From Cytobacillus citreus (lineage in GTDB: Bacteria > Bacillota > Bacilli > Bacillales > Cytobacillaceae): a DNA stretch of 64,000 nucleotides. Below the pieces are notes generated by a model. It was given only the letters and a program-made list of their open reading frames with translations, was not told where the DNA came from and ran no database searches. This document shows, in pieces, positions 36,740-46,778 of this stretch; the stretch's first letter is position 1; every line of letters starts with the position of its first letter. Made by a program: the position numbers and the translations under genes. The stretch lies in NCBI RefSeq assembly GCF_018343665.1, contig NZ_JAGYPM010000003.1, positions 835,497-899,496 on the forward strand. The letters run 5' to 3'.

Positions 36740-37237
36740 TTAATTTCTACTTCGAATCCATTTTTTCTGAGGCTCTTGCTTGCCCATTTTTTGGGGTTCA
36801 CTCTTGTCTTCTACAATTTCATGAGCCTGCTTTCTCATTTTCCACTTATCCTTGAGCTCCAGGATAACTTGCCCCCATTGAACGACTTGCGATATTCTAT
36901 CTTGATTTTCTTCTAGCTGCTCGTTAACAGAGCTAGTAATCCTTTTAATAGAATTATTAAATCCTCGAACAGATTCTCCAACATCTTTAACAGCATGAAC
37001 AACACTATTTAGATTTTCAGATTTTTGTTGAATATCCTCTGCTAATGCATTCGTTTTTTGGAGTAAAGCGGTTGTTTCTCTCGTTACTCCATCTAACTGA
37101 CCCTCTAAACCACTTAATGTTTTAGAAACACTTTCTAAAGTAATTTGCAAGGATTTCAATGTTTTTGATAAATAAATGACTAGAATTAAAAACGCAATTG
37201 CGATTACTGCTATACTTAAATACATAATAATTTGCAA
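36740..37237 (-). CDS. ytxG: YtxG, DUF948 membrane protein
   Basis: A general stress protein of unknown mechanism. 165 residues: an N-terminal transmembrane helix (about 5-23, [19 protein letters not shown]) then a long amphipathic, methyl-accepting-chemotaxis-like coiled coil ([20 protein letters not shown] and beyond), the DUF948 pattern. The start is TTG: GGAGG lies exactly 8 bases before it, whereas the first ATG is 20 bases away. It is the first gene of ytxGHJ. A sigma-B type promoter lies about 35-60 bases upstream. Confidence 0.9.
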   Translation of the reverse strand: MQIIMYLSIAVIAIAFLILVIYLSKTLKSLQITLESVSKTLSGLEGQLDGVTRETTALLQKTNALAEDIQQKSENLNSVVHAVKDVGESVRGFNNSIKRITSSVNEQLEENQDRISQVVQWGQVILELKDKWKMRKQAHEIVEDKSEPQKMGKQEPQKKWIRSRN

Positions 37238-37270
37238 TTTAATAACCTCCGTTTGACTGCTATTATCTTT

Positions 37271-37295
37271 TTACCTAGATGTAATGGACATAAAC
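37271..37295 (-). promoter_or_regulatory. Candidate sigma-B promoter of ytxGHJ
   Basis: On the minus strand GTTTAT (37290-37295), a 13-base spacer and AGGTAA (37271-37276), against the sigma-B consensus GTTTAA-N12-14-GGGWAW. ytxGHJ is a known sigma-B operon in B. subtilis. Confidence 0.55.
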
Positions 37296-37478
37296 CTCCC
37301 TCTTAATAAAATACCATTTAATAGAACAAAAATCCTTCTTCTTATTTCAAAGATTCTATGTACACTGGACATTTTAACATATTTGTCAAAAGTGAAAATA
37401 TATTATTAAACAAAAAAGAAAAATTAGGATACAATATTTATTGTAAATCGAAATAGTTTTATCGGAGGGATAGATTAG

Positions 37479-38594
37479 ATGAAGGATCCTCGTATTGAAA
37501 CACTTGCAAAAAATTTAATTAACTATTCTGTACAACTTCAAAAAGGTGAGAAAGTTCTTATTGAAAACTTCGGATTACAAAGAGAACTTGTTACAGCTCT
37601 TGTAAAAGAAGCATATGCTGCTGGCGGATTTCCATTTGTTTTATTGAAAGATCATCAAGTTGACCGTTCACTCCTCCTTGGTGCACAGGAAGAACAATTT
37701 AATATGATGGCGGATTTTGAAGCAAATGTTATGAGTCAAATGGATGCATACATAGGTCTCCGCTCTGGGGATAACATTAATGAACATTCTGACGTACCGG
37801 ATGAAAAAATGAAAATCCATGGATCAACGATTGGGAAGAAGGTCCATCGTGAAATTCGTGTACCAAAAACAAAATGGGTTGTTCTCAGATACCCAACCTC
37901 CTCAATGGCTCAATTAGCGAAAATGAGCACAGAGGGTTTTGAGAACTTCTATTTTAATGTATGTAATCTTGACTACGGAAAAATGGACAAAGCAATGGAT
38001 AATCTCGTTGAATTAATGAATAAAACAGATAAAGTAAAGATTACTGGTCCTGGAACAGATTTAACCTTCTCCATTAAAGATATTCCAGCAATAAAATGCT
38101 CTGGACAGATGAATATTCCAGACGGAGAAGTCTATACAGCACCAGTTCGTGATTCTGTAAATGGAGTCATCACATACAATACACCATCACCTTATAATGG
38201 CTTTACGTTTGAGAATGTGAAGTTATCCTTTAAGGATGGAAAAATTGTTGAAGCAGTAGCCAATGATACTGAGAGAATAAACAAAATCTTTGATACAGAT
38301 GAAGGTGCCCGCTATATCGGAGAATTTGCCATCGGTGTAAATCCATATATATTACATCCAATGCAGGATATTTTATTTGATGAGAAAATTGATGGAAGCT
38401 TCCATTTCACGCCAGGCCAATGCTATGACGAGGCTAATAATGGCAATAAATCAAATATTCATTGGGATATGGTCAACATCCAGCGACCAGATTACGGCGG
38501 CGGTGAAATTTATTTCGATGATTGTTTAATTCGCAAAGACGGCCGTTTTGTCATTCCTGAACTTGAAGCACTGAACCCAGAAAACTTGAAATAA
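37479..38594 (+). CDS. ampS: M29 family aminopeptidase (AmpS/PepS)
   Basis: A cytoplasmic metallo-aminopeptidase that releases N-terminal residues from peptides. 371 residues; an N-terminal domain of the M29 family, then the co-catalytic metal ligands in IPDGEVYTAP (Glu), YIGEFAIGVN (Glu), GSFHFTPGQ (His) and SNIHWDMV (His and Asp). Thermophilic aminopeptidase T and Staphylococcus AmpS are the model proteins. TCGGAGGG precedes the ATG. It is monocistronic; its stop codon abuts the left end of repeat B3. Confidence 0.93.
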   Translation: MKDPRIETLAKNLINYSVQLQKGEKVLIENFGLQRELVTALVKEAYAAGGFPFVLLKDHQVDRSLLLGAQEEQFNMMADFEANVMSQMDAYIGLRSGDNINEHSDVPDEKMKIHGSTIGKKVHREIRVPKTKWVVLRYPTSSMAQLAKMSTEGFENFYFNVCNLDYGKMDKAMDNLVELMNKTDKVKITGPGTDLTFSIKDIPAIKCSGQMNIPDGEVYTAPVRDSVNGVITYNTPSPYNGFTFENVKLSFKDGKIVEAVANDTERINKIFDTDEGARYIGEFAIGVNPYILHPMQDILFDEKIDGSFHFTPGQCYDEANNGNKSNIHWDMVNIQRPDYGGGEIYFDDCLIRKDGRFVIPELEALNPENLK

Positions 38595-38895
38595 GAAAAG
38601 CGCAAGCGCCTTCGGAACAATCAAAAACCAGATTGTTCCTGCGATGATTATTCTAAGGAGCTTTCCTTAGTGCTCACCCCCGACAAGCATAAGACAGGCC
38701 GACAGGAAGGATGCTCTTTAACCTTCTTGGCGGACTGCCTTATGACCTCGAGGTCGACAAAAACGCGACGTCCTGTCTCATTGTCGACACTCGTACGTCC
38801 TGTACGTCCGGGGTAGGCGCTGGTCGACTAAGAACGCCACGTCCTGTGGCAACGTCGACACTAGTACGTCCTGTACTTCGGAGCTAGACATTTCT
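38594..38895 (+). repeat. Family B composite repeat, copy B3
   Basis: Starts with AGAAAAGCGCAAGCGCC at the ampS stop codon and ends GGAGCTAGACATTTC. It includes the hairpin GGAACAATC...GATTGTTCC, the AAGCATAAGAC...CTTATGACCTCGAGG fold-back, and two direct units each holding GACGTCCTGT or CACGTCCTGT and GTACGTCCTGTAC. The whole space between ampS and the murC terminator is occupied by it. Confidence 0.85.
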
Positions 38896-38934
38896 CTAAC
38901 TCGAGAAAAATTATACCTTCTTATTTTACAGAAA

Positions 38935-38965
38935 AAAGGATGCAGTCAGTATAGCTGCATCCTTT
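38935..38965 (-). terminator. Terminator of murC
   Basis: AAAGGATGCAG and CTGCATCCTTT form a perfect 11-bp stem; the minus strand continues with a T run. Confidence 0.88.
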
Positions 38966-38990
38966 AATATTGATTCATTCATGGTCAATT

Positions 38991-40292
38991 TTATAATAAT
39001 AATTGACTCTCGTATGCCTCCTGAAACTTCTGAACATCTCCAGCTCCCATAAAAATAATTACGCTATTTTCATGAGATTTTAAAACAGCCGTTTCTTCTT
39101 CTATTATTTTTTCAGCACCAGGAATTTTCCCTATTAAATCCTTGATTGATAATTTTCCATGGTTTTCACGGGCAGAACCGAAAATTTCACATATATAAAC
39201 TTTATCAGCTAAATTTAAACTCTCTGCAAAGTCATCAAGAAATGCCTGTGTTCTTGTAAATGTATGTGGCTGAAATACGAAAATAATTTCGCGTTCAGGG
39301 TACTTCTGTCTTGCCGCATCAATGGTGGCCTTAATTTCAGTCGGATGATGTGCATAATCATCTATGATTATTTGTGTTCCTACCTGCTTCTCTGTGAATC
39401 TTCTTTTCACTCCACTAAAGGATTTAAGGTAATCCTGGACAATGTGTGCATCGATTTCTTCATATTGACAAAGGGCAATAACTGCCAAGGAGTTTAATAT
39501 ATTATGATCTCCAAATGCAGGAATGAAAAAAGTTTCAAAAAAAGTGTTTCTCACAAATACATCAAAAGTGGTTCCTTCAGTCGTTTTAATAATGTTTCGA
39601 GCCTGAAAGTCATTTTCTTCTCCAAAGCCATAAAAAACCACTGGTACCTTTGCTTGAATCCTTTGCAATTGCTCGTCATCACCGCATGCAAAGATACCCT
39701 TATTAACCTGCCATGCCATTTCCTGAAATGCAGAAAACACATCATCAATATTGGCAAAGTAATCAGGATGGTCGAAATCAATATTCGTCATAATTGCATA
39801 ATCAGGAAAATAAGACAAAAAATGCCTTCTATATTCACAAGCTTCAAATACAAAAAACTCAGCGTTCTCGTCTCCGCTACCAGTTCCATCACCGATAAGG
39901 AATGAAGTTGGTTTAGCACCTTTCATTACATGTGCCAGCAAGCCTGTAGTTGAAGTTTTCCCATGAGCACCTGTCACAGCGACACTCGTGAATCTTTTCA
40001 AAAAGTCACCAAGAAAACGGTGGTAACGAATAACAGGCAATCCAAGCTCCATTGCTTCTTGAATCTCTTCATGAGAATCCGGAAATGCATTTCCAGCAAT
40101 TATCGTCATACCAGGCTTAATATTTTCCTTTTGAAAGGGAAGGATCTTTATTCCTGATTGCTCAAGGGCCCTTTGTGTAAAAAAGTGTTTTTCATAGTCT
40201 GAGCCTTGCACCTCAAATTTCATATCATGAAGAATTTGTGCCAAGGCACTCATGCCGGACCCCTTAATACCTACGAAATGGTAAATAGTCAT
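38991..40292 (-). CDS. murC: UDP-N-acetylmuramate--L-alanine ligase
   Basis: Adds the first amino acid of the peptidoglycan stem peptide, in the cytoplasm. 433 residues from MTIYHFVG: the N-terminal Rossmann domain [15 protein letters not shown], the ATP-binding loop [13 protein letters not shown] (about 105-117), the [11 protein letters not shown] region and the C-terminal [10 protein letters not shown] motif of the Mur ligase family. GGAGG lies 8 bases before the ATG at 40292; a TTG at 40307 falls on the ribosome binding site itself. Monocistronic with a terminator. Synteny with ytxGHJ and sftA matches B. subtilis. Confidence 0.96.
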   Translation of the reverse strand: MTIYHFVGIKGSGMSALAQILHDMKFEVQGSDYEKHFFTQRALEQSGIKILPFQKENIKPGMTIIAGNAFPDSHEEIQEAMELGLPVIRYHRFLGDFLKRFTSVAVTGAHGKTSTTGLLAHVMKGAKPTSFLIGDGTGSGDENAEFFVFEACEYRRHFLSYFPDYAIMTNIDFDHPDYFANIDDVFSAFQEMAWQVNKGIFACGDDEQLQRIQAKVPVVFYGFGEENDFQARNIIKTTEGTTFDVFVRNTFFETFFIPAFGDHNILNSLAVIALCQYEEIDAHIVQDYLKSFSGVKRRFTEKQVGTQIIIDDYAHHPTEIKATIDAARQKYPEREIIFVFQPHTFTRTQAFLDDFAESLNLADKVYICEIFGSARENHGKLSIKDLIGKIPGAEKIIEEETAVLKSHENSVIIFMGAGDVQKFQEAYESQLLL

Positions 40293-40556
40293 ATAAAGAA
40301 CCTCCAACCATCGTATATCTGTAAAATAGTATATGACATTTATCTAGTTATGCGCATATCCCATTTATGGACATCAATTTGAAATAGGACTGTCGTTCTT
40401 ATTGATTATAGAGTATAAACTTTAAATATTTTTAAGTGTAACTCTAACTTCTCTTAAAGCTTTACAGCCCACTGATCATCATATTCAAACATTATAGCAC
40501 TATTTATTTTTAAAAACTATGTAATGAAATCCCAGCTTGATCTATTCATGCCGTTT

Positions 40557-40794
40557 TGTCTAGCATCTTGTGCCATCGGCTCGAGGTCATAAGTCAAATC
40601 CTCCATGAAGGTTAAAGAGCAACCTTCTTGGAGGCTCGCCTTATGCTTGAGGCCCGCAGGATGCGGGTCATGCAGACGTTGCCACAGGACAAGGAAAGCA
40701 CCGTCAGCTATAATACATCGCACGACCAAAAGCAGAGCTTTTGGGAGGACGTGGCGGTTTTAGTCTGCGTTCCTTTTGCACATTACTCTTTTCT
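40557..40794 (-). repeat. Family B composite repeat, copy B4
   Basis: Contains GGCTCGAGGTCATAAG...CTTATGCTTGAGG with the inner AAGGTTAAAGAGCAACCTT hairpin, then GCCACAGGACAAGGAAAGC and CGACCAAAAG...CTTTTGGGAGGACGTGGC. It lies between murC and the nicotinate phosphoribosyltransferase stop codon. Confidence 0.85.
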
Positions 40795-40798
40795 TTGT

Positions 40799-41896
40799 TT
40801 AGTCTACCTTTTCAAGGCGAGGGTTTGGACGGTACCGTCTACCAGCCTTTGCAGCATGTTTGCCATTAATTAATACATTATCTCCTGTAAATCCTATATT
40901 AATTTTTAATAAGTTGCTGCCTACTCCGTACAAGTCTACAGGAACGCCACGCTCTTCAAATTCAAGTATGCGAGATTCATTAAAACCTCCGCTTACAACA
41001 ATTTTCACATGATTAAACCCTTCATCATCCAGTGCTTTTCTAAGGGCAAAAATTAATTCTGCATTAACTCCTCGCGGGTCAAACGTACCTAGTAAGTGCT
41101 GGTTTCTAAGGAAATATTGGTCAATCATTGTACGAGAAGTATCAATGCGTACACCTTTCAAATCCTTCCCAAAAGTTCTTGCTACTTTTAGAGAGTCAGT
41201 GATTGCATCATTATTATAATCAACTAAAGCAACTAATTCATCTTCCGGAAATGTATCCTGATAAGCCTTCGTTGCAGCAACAAGATCTCCGTTGAACATC
41301 TGAATAAGTGCATGAGGCATCGTGCCCATGCCCTTTTTCCCCCACCATTCATTCATAGCATGAGTGGCTTGTGCTGTTGCTCCACCTATGAAAGCCGCAT
41401 ATCCATCCCCTGCTTGAGTGGTATAGTGGTCATCACGGTCACCCATGAAGATGACCTGCTTCTGTTTCCCAGATACGCTTGCAGCTTTCACAACATTATA
41501 CACATTTGTAGCGACTGAAGTTCGACGAGAGAGAATCCCATCTATCACTCCCTCTAGATAACCAAAGTCTTGATATCGCCCCATAATGGTTAATACGGTT
41601 TCAAATGGTGAGATTTGGTCACCATCCTTTAAAGAATATATTTCAAGTTCATCCGGATTATCAGCAAAAGTTTTTATAAGAGCAATTGCTTCATCCGTAC
41701 CACAAAGAACAGCATGATTTTTTTGAAAAAATTGCATCGTAACAATATTATCTTTATGATATTTATTTACAATATCTCTAGTTTTTAAAAAATATACCGC
41801 AGAAAACCAGCCATCTCTGACCCTTTCGTCAAATTTGAATGTCTGATTTGTGAGGCGTTTTATTTCCCCTTTTACCTTAAGTTCAATTTCCTTCAT
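40799..41896 (-). CDS. Nicotinate phosphoribosyltransferase
   Basis: Salvages nicotinic acid to nicotinate mononucleotide for NAD synthesis. 365 residues of the shorter type found in Bacilli and archaea; the segments RVRDGWFSAVYFLKT, FMGDRDDHYTTQAGDGYAAFIGGATAQATHAMNEWWG (in parts), VALVDYNNDA, VRIDTSRTM and VVSGGFNE form the type II PRTase alpha/beta barrel with phosphate-binding loops. GAGGAGC precedes the ATG. Monocistronic between repeat B4 and sftA. I do not apply pncB because that name belongs to the longer paralogue. Confidence 0.88.
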   Translation of the reverse strand: MKEIELKVKGEIKRLTNQTFKFDERVRDGWFSAVYFLKTRDIVNKYHKDNIVTMQFFQKNHAVLCGTDEAIALIKTFADNPDELEIYSLKDGDQISPFETVLTIMGRYQDFGYLEGVIDGILSRRTSVATNVYNVVKAASVSGKQKQVIFMGDRDDHYTTQAGDGYAAFIGGATAQATHAMNEWWGKKGMGTMPHALIQMFNGDLVAATKAYQDTFPEDELVALVDYNNDAITDSLKVARTFGKDLKGVRIDTSRTMIDQYFLRNQHLLGTFDPRGVNAELIFALRKALDDEGFNHVKIVVSGGFNESRILEFEERGVPVDLYGVGSNLLKINIGFTGDNVLINGKHAAKAGRRYRPNPRLEKVD

Positions 41897-42081
41897 TCCT
41901 AAAGCTCCTCAAATACATAATTAGAAAAATTGGTGTTCGCCATGTCCTTCCGGCGAAAGCTATGTTAACCTTATGTGATCTCATAAGCTGAATCTATATC
42001 GAATGTTCGTAACCATTTTAGTTAGCTATAAACTAAAACTTTTCTATTAGCTTAAAACATGCAAGTAAAGGATACCATTTA

Positions 42082-44556
42082 TTAATTTATTGTACTAGTG
42101 TCTAAAATAGATTCAAGTTCTTCATCTGTTATCAGAACCTCTCTAGGCTTGCTTCCACGTGTTTCTGAAATATACCCTTGTTTCTCCATCATATCAATCA
42201 GCCGTGCTGCTCGATTATAACCGATTTTAAATCTTCTTTGGAGACTCGATGTTGAAGCAGCTCCTTGATCAATAACAAACTCGCAGGCTTCATAGAAAAG
42301 TTCATCCTCCTCTTCAATGGCCTGTGTCTTTTTCAGTAACTCCTCTTGTTCAAATAAATATTCAGGGGCTCGTTCCTTTCTTACATGGGCAACGACAGCA
42401 TCAATTTCCTGATCGGAAACATATGTGCCTTGAAGACGAACAGGCTTGGATGAGCCATTTTCTAAGAATAGCATATCTCCTCGTCCAAGTAGTTTTTCAG
42501 CACCACTAATATCAATAATTGTCCGAGAATCGATTTGGGATGATACAGAGAAAGCAATTCTCGTCGGAACATTCGCCTTTATTAATCCTGTTATGACATC
42601 AACGGATGGTCTTTGTGTAGCAATAATTAAATGTATTCCACAGGCTCTTGCTTTTTGGGCAATCCGGCAAATCGCTTCCTCTACATCTGCAGGTGACATC
42701 ATCATTAAGTCTGCGAGCTCATCAATAATGATAACCATATATGGAAGCTTGTCAGAATAGCGCTTATGTTCTTCAGCAACCTCATTAAAACGGTTAATAT
42801 CCCTAACGCCCGCATGGGCAAACAACTCATATCGACGCTCCATCTCATCCACAGCCCATTTTAAGGCAGCAGTTGCCGCCTTCACATCCGTTATAACAGG
42901 GCTAACTAGATGTGGAATTTGATTATAAGGAGCCAGTTCAACCATTTTTGGATCAATTAATATTAGCTTTAATTCGTCAGGTGTGGCTTTGTATAAAAGA
43001 CTGACAAGAATTGAATTAATGCACACGCTTTTCCCTGATCCAGTTGCACCAGCAATTAAACCGTGTGGCATTTTCCTTAAATCTGTTACGATTGGATTCC
43101 CGCCTATATCTAATCCAAGAACAGCCGTTAATGGAGATGCATGATCATTAAACACTGGGCTATTAATGATTTCACTAATAAATACCGGCCTGCTTGCTTT
43201 GTTCGGCACTTCAATCCCAATCGTATGTTTTCCTGGAATAGGTGCTTCAATTCTAATATCCCTTGCTGCTAAGCTTAATTTAATATCGTCAGTGAGATTT
43301 GTAATTTTATTTACCTTAACGCCTGGTTCTGGCTGGACTTCAAACCTTGTAACCGATGGCCCTTGCGTAACATTGACAACTTTCGCTCGAACATTAAAGT
43401 TTATTAATGTCGAGTTCAATAATTCTTCTTGCTCAATTAGCCAGTCAGAGGATTTTTCTTGATAGACCGGAGGATTAAGCAAGCTTTTGTAAGGAAATTC
43501 ATAATATGAAATGTCCTCATCCAAGAATGGTTTTTCAACTGAAATTGTATCTGACTTAGTTTCCTCATCGCGTAAGAAATTTTTTTCTATTGTAGATGAT
43601 GGAATTGTTTCTGTTTTCTCGGTAAACTTTTGTTTATCATTTTTGAGCATTATGACATTAAATGGTATATGCTTTCTAGTAGGAGATGAGATTTTCTCCT
43701 CTAATTTACTTTCTTCATTTGGAATCCTGCTCTCGTTTTGTTCTTCTTTTCTTTCTTGGTCAACAATTATCTTCGAATTTTCACTGACCTTCTCTTCATT
43801 ATTTATTTCAAAACCACTATTCCAGGTTTCGAGGTCTTCTTTCTCTTCTATCACTTGAAAATGATCTATAGAGTTTGATGATTCTTCAGATATACTCTCT
43901 TGAGTCTCCAATACTGAAGCTGAGAAATAAGGTGCTTCTTGCTGATTTTCAACTAACTGATCCGCTAGTGCTTCTATCTTATTCGTGTTTTCATGTGAAG
44001 AATGATCCATTAACTCTTCATTTATAGATCTTAGCCCCTCTTTAAGCACGAGCTCTCCTTTCATTTCTTCAGAGACGCTATCAGTTAGTTCATATTCTAT
44101 CGGTTCTGTCTCTACCTGCCTATTAGTAACTTCTGTCTTAGGGCGATTATACCCATAGATCGGAGATGGAATTTCCGTTGGCTGAAAAGGCCTTTTTCTT
44201 TTGGAAACTTCCTTTTCATTATTATTTTTAGGTGTAGCAGCATTTTGATGTTTTGGATTTCTTATAGGCTTTTCTTCTTTTGTTTTTGGTGAGAATGACG
44301 CTTTTTCTCTTTCATTGCTTCGTTTTCTTTCACCTTTTGTTTTTTGCTCATGGTTATCATCAGGGATCAGTGGAAAACGGAATTGTCCTTTTGGATATTG
44401 ATAAACAACCTTTGCGTTTACATCTTTAGAAGAACCTTTTTGACTGTATGTTTCAGATTCATAATCTTGATGATTATGAATCATATTTTCTTGATTATAT
44501 TCATTCTGATCCTCATCATCTCTGAACATTTGAAATAGCTTTTTAATCCAACTCAT
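42082..44556 (-). CDS. sftA: DNA translocase SftA (FtsK/SpoIIIE family)
   Basis: A soluble septum-associated DNA pump that clears chromosomal DNA from the division site. 824 residues. The first 370 or so are highly charged and poorly ordered with no transmembrane helices, which separates SftA from SpoIIIE. The motor domain has the Walker A GATGSGKSVC (about 502-511), Walker B VIIIDELADLMM, and IIATQRPSVDVITGLIKAN. A C-terminal gamma domain (LFYEACEFVIDQGAASTSSLQRRFKIGYNRAARLID, in parts) recognises KOPS/SRS-like sequences. The ribosome binding site is weak. B. subtilis YtpT is the counterpart. Confidence 0.95.
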   Translation of the reverse strand: MSWIKKLFQMFRDDEDQNEYNQENMIHNHQDYESETYSQKGSSKDVNAKVVYQYPKGQFRFPLIPDDNHEQKTKGERKRSNEREKASFSPKTKEEKPIRNPKHQNAATPKNNNEKEVSKRKRPFQPTEIPSPIYGYNRPKTEVTNRQVETEPIEYELTDSVSEEMKGELVLKEGLRSINEELMDHSSHENTNKIEALADQLVENQQEAPYFSASVLETQESISEESSNSIDHFQVIEEKEDLETWNSGFEINNEEKVSENSKIIVDQERKEEQNESRIPNEESKLEEKISSPTRKHIPFNVIMLKNDKQKFTEKTETIPSSTIEKNFLRDEETKSDTISVEKPFLDEDISYYEFPYKSLLNPPVYQEKSSDWLIEQEELLNSTLINFNVRAKVVNVTQGPSVTRFEVQPEPGVKVNKITNLTDDIKLSLAARDIRIEAPIPGKHTIGIEVPNKASRPVFISEIINSPVFNDHASPLTAVLGLDIGGNPIVTDLRKMPHGLIAGATGSGKSVCINSILVSLLYKATPDELKLILIDPKMVELAPYNQIPHLVSPVITDVKAATAALKWAVDEMERRYELFAHAGVRDINRFNEVAEEHKRYSDKLPYMVIIIDELADLMMMSPADVEEAICRIAQKARACGIHLIIATQRPSVDVITGLIKANVPTRIAFSVSSQIDSRTIIDISGAEKLLGRGDMLFLENGSSKPVRLQGTYVSDQEIDAVVAHVRKERAPEYLFEQEELLKKTQAIEEEDELFYEACEFVIDQGAASTSSLQRRFKIGYNRAARLIDMMEKQGYISETRGSKPREVLITDEELESILDTSTIN

Positions 44557-44659
44557 TTTATACCAACTCTTTCTTCGATTCTATCCCATCCATTTTATCG
44601 CAGTTTTACAAGCAGTAAAACCCCTACAAAATGTTTGGGAAACCCAATTAGTATGTTTA

Positions 44660-44826
44660 ATACGGTTAACTGTCTGTTAAAGCCCGAGGACGAACAAAAC
44701 ATGAAAGACTTCGATAGCTTTACAGGAATGTCCGCCAAGCGAAAGCCACAGGACAGAGAGCACTTCGTCAGCAATACATCTCTCGACCAAAAGAACAGCT
44801 TCCGGGAGGATGTAGCGTTCTAAGCG
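44660..44826 (-). repeat. Degenerate family B repeat, copy B6
   Basis: Shares GAAAGCCACAGGACAGAG, CTTCGTCAGCAATACATC and CGACCAAAAGAACAGCTTCC with copies B4 and B8, with many substitutions. It lies upstream of sftA. Confidence 0.65.
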
Positions 44827-44844
44827 TAATTTACTCAACTAACA

Positions 44845-44877
44845 CCCATTGGGAATAAAAAAATCCCCAACGGGTGA
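44845..44877. terminator. Hairpin with T/A flanks
   Basis: CACCC-TTGGG pairs with CCCCAA-GGGTG around an A-rich loop. It is followed by T-rich sequence on the plus strand. The gene it serves is unclear. Confidence 0.45.
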
Positions 44878-45063
44878 AGTTTTATTTTATCAGTATTTCT
44901 CGATTTTTGAAGAAAAAATAAGAGATTGTTTTTAATGGTTAAATATTTCGATAAAAATAAAATAATTTTGTCATAATCGAAGGGAATTTTTGTAATAAAT
45001 AAAGTAGGGAAACCACTCTCATGGCTTCATCGAAATGACGTCTCTGTCAAATAAAGAAAAGAA

Positions 45064-45088
45064 GAGTGTTGACTAGTCAACACTCTAT
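45064..45088 (-). terminator. Terminator of ytpQ
   Basis: AGAGTGTTGACTAGTCAACACTCT is a perfect 24-base palindrome folding to a 10-12 bp stem (its halves are AGAGTGTTGACT and AGTCAACACTCT). TCTTTTCTTT follows on the minus strand. Confidence 0.8.
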
Positions 45089-45158
45089 GCGACTGTCCGT
45101 CGCACAAAAAGACCACAGCTGAACTTTGTGATCCCTAAAACTTTTTGTTATGAATTAT

Positions 45159-45962
45159 CTACTTCTTTCGATTTTGGCCAAGGATAAATATTGGTTCAAG
45201 CTCACTGTTTTCATATAAAAAGGACAAAGCTGTAATTGGTACTCTCCCGCTTGCGAAAAAGCTCATTGTCATTTCAGCGAGAATGTCATAGCCTGTATCA
45301 TTCATTATGTCTGCAATAATAAGAACATCCTGATGAGGGACTGCCACTGCCATTGTACCAATTATTTTCTTTTCCACTTCCTTAAGAAAAGAATCATTTA
45401 AAAGTCTGCTTGCATCATATCCGTCATTTTTATTTAAAAAATAAAAAGTATTTCCAGCAACTGTATCACTTTTCAAATCTGTTGAAAGCGAGCGTACATT
45501 AAATAAAGCAATTTCTTTTATTCTTTCATGGGCCCATCCTTCTTTTTGCATAAGCTTTGTATCAATAAGCCGGTAGGTTGTTCCAAGATCGAGTGCATAA
45601 TAAATTCTTGTTTCTGCTGTATGTTCATCTGTTAAAAATGGAACATCTTCCTCAGATTCAGTCGGGAATGAAGTTGAACGAATAACTGGAAATATATTCT
45701 TTTCATATCCTGATAACTGAATTGCTCTTCCTTCCATTGCCTGTAATCCTTCTTCAACGTAATAGACGACCTCGTCAATTGCCTTCACGTTTTGTACTTC
45801 CCATTTAGCAATAATTCCTGGCAATGAAATTGTAATTCCTTTTCCAGTTTCTTTGTTTTCAATGCGAAGTTCATCCTTTTTCTTATCAAATAAAAAAACT
45901 CGATTGGAATTTGTTAATCGTTTTTCTAATTCTTTTTTCATTTTTATACTATTCATTTTCAT
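45159..45962 (-). CDS. ytpQ: DUF1444 protein YtpQ
   Basis: Function unknown. 267 residues, soluble, no signal peptide; the sequence matches the DUF1444 family in its [13 protein letters not shown] segment, the central [12 protein letters not shown] motif and the C-terminal [31 protein letters not shown] block. AAGGAGGG precedes the ATG. It lies about 100 bp downstream of ytpP in the same direction, with a hairpin between. B. subtilis has ytpP-ytpQ-ytpR in order; ytpR is missing here. Confidence 0.88.
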   Translation of the reverse strand: MKMNSIKMKKELEKRLTNSNRVFLFDKKKDELRIENKETGKGITISLPGIIAKWEVQNVKAIDEVVYYVEEGLQAMEGRAIQLSGYEKNIFPVIRSTSFPTESEEDVPFLTDEHTAETRIYYALDLGTTYRLIDTKLMQKEGWAHERIKEIALFNVRSLSTDLKSDTVAGNTFYFLNKNDGYDASRLLNDSFLKEVEKKIIGTMAVAVPHQDVLIIADIMNDTGYDILAEMTMSFFASGRVPITALSFLYENSELEPIFILGQNRKK

Positions 45963-46024
45963 ATTAGTCCCTCCTTAGAAGAAAAGCTGAAGCTAGGCAA
46001 GTATTTATCTATAAAAATTGTACA

Positions 46025-46055
46025 CTAAAAGCCCCCCATCTAAAAGGATGGAGGG
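46025..46055 (-). terminator. Terminator of ytpP
   Basis: On the minus strand CCCTCCATC and GATGGGGGG pair around a T-rich loop and CTTTTAG follows. It separates ytpP from ytpQ. Confidence 0.65.
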
Positions 46056-46063
46056 TTATCATT

Positions 46064-46381
46064 TTACTGATCCAGTTGATTAATAAAATTCTCAATTTCT
46101 TCTTGTGTTTTTCGATCTTTGCTGACAAAACGGCCAAGTTCTTTCCCATCTTGGAAGCCAATAAAGCTTGGAATGCCGAACACATCAAGCTGAATACATA
46201 AATCAATAAATTGGTCGCGGTCAATATAGATAAAGGTATAATCTTGATATTTCGCTTCAACTTCTGGAAGAATTGGTTCAATTATGCGACAATCCGGACA
46301 CCAATCAGCAGAAAACATAAAAATATGCTTTCCATGATCTCTAAGCTGTTCAAATTGCTCCATTGTTTCAAGCTTTTTCAT
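46064..46381 (-). CDS. ytpP: Thioredoxin-like protein YtpP
   Basis: A probable thiol-disulfide oxidoreductase. 105 residues of thioredoxin fold with C28 and C31 in FMFSADWCPDCRIIEP, in place of the usual WCGPC, and the cis-proline loop DVFGIPSFIGF. CAGGAGGAGA precedes the ATG. Monocistronic judging by the following hairpin. The partner proteins are unknown; in B. subtilis YtpP has been linked to the bacillithiol system. Confidence 0.9.
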   Translation of the reverse strand: MKKLETMEQFEQLRDHGKHIFMFSADWCPDCRIIEPILPEVEAKYQDYTFIYIDRDQFIDLCIQLDVFGIPSFIGFQDGKELGRFVSKDRKTQEEIENFINQLDQ

Positions 46382-46598
46382 TTCGATCTCCTCCTGTGTG
46401 AATTTCTATATCACGATATTTAAATCGACTTTTTTCTCATTTCATATATTTTGATAATAACAAACTTATTATAGCTAAGCTAATAAAATGCGCTAAACCA
46501 CCTTCAAGAATTGGGAGCTGATCTTTTGGTTACTTAAGTACGCTTCTAAGGCCTTAGGAATCATCTTTTTCAGCGTATATTACCTCTTTGTATTACTT

Positions 46599-46645
46599 TT
46601 GACCTATTTTTACATATTGTCATTATAGAAAATAAGTTCTATAAT
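46599..46645 (+). promoter_or_regulatory. Promoter-like site overlapped by a perfect inverted repeat
   Basis: TTGACC (46599-46604) is followed 16-19 bases later by an AT-rich -10 region. ATTATAGAA (46622-46630) and TTCTATAAT (46637-46645) form a perfect 9-bp inverted repeat with a 6-base spacer over that region, the geometry of a repressor operator. Confidence 0.4.
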
Positions 46646-46778
46646 TAAATAAAATTAAATTTTATGAATATTTTTCAAACTAGATGATGTTGAAGAAAAC
46701 ACAGATGATAAAATCGTACAAAAATCAAGTAATCGTTTACTATCTACTCTCCAAAAAATAAAAATACGAAAAAAGAAG

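Larger units (their letters stand above)
44831..45158. other. Gene-free region between sftA and ytpQ
   Basis: Contains two hairpins (44845-44877 and 45064-45088) and otherwise AT-rich sequence. In B. subtilis ytpR is at this place as I recall; no homologous reading frame or remnant could be recognised here. Confidence 0.5.

Noticed and set aside
40596-40729. Short leftward and rightward frames inside repeat B4
   Set aside because: They match the repeated modules of other family B copies and have no translation signals.
41940-41970. TTCGCC...GGCGAA inverted repeat upstream of the nicotinate phosphoribosyltransferase gene
   Set aside because: A 6-bp stem alone does not match a known riboswitch or NiaR site; left uncalled.
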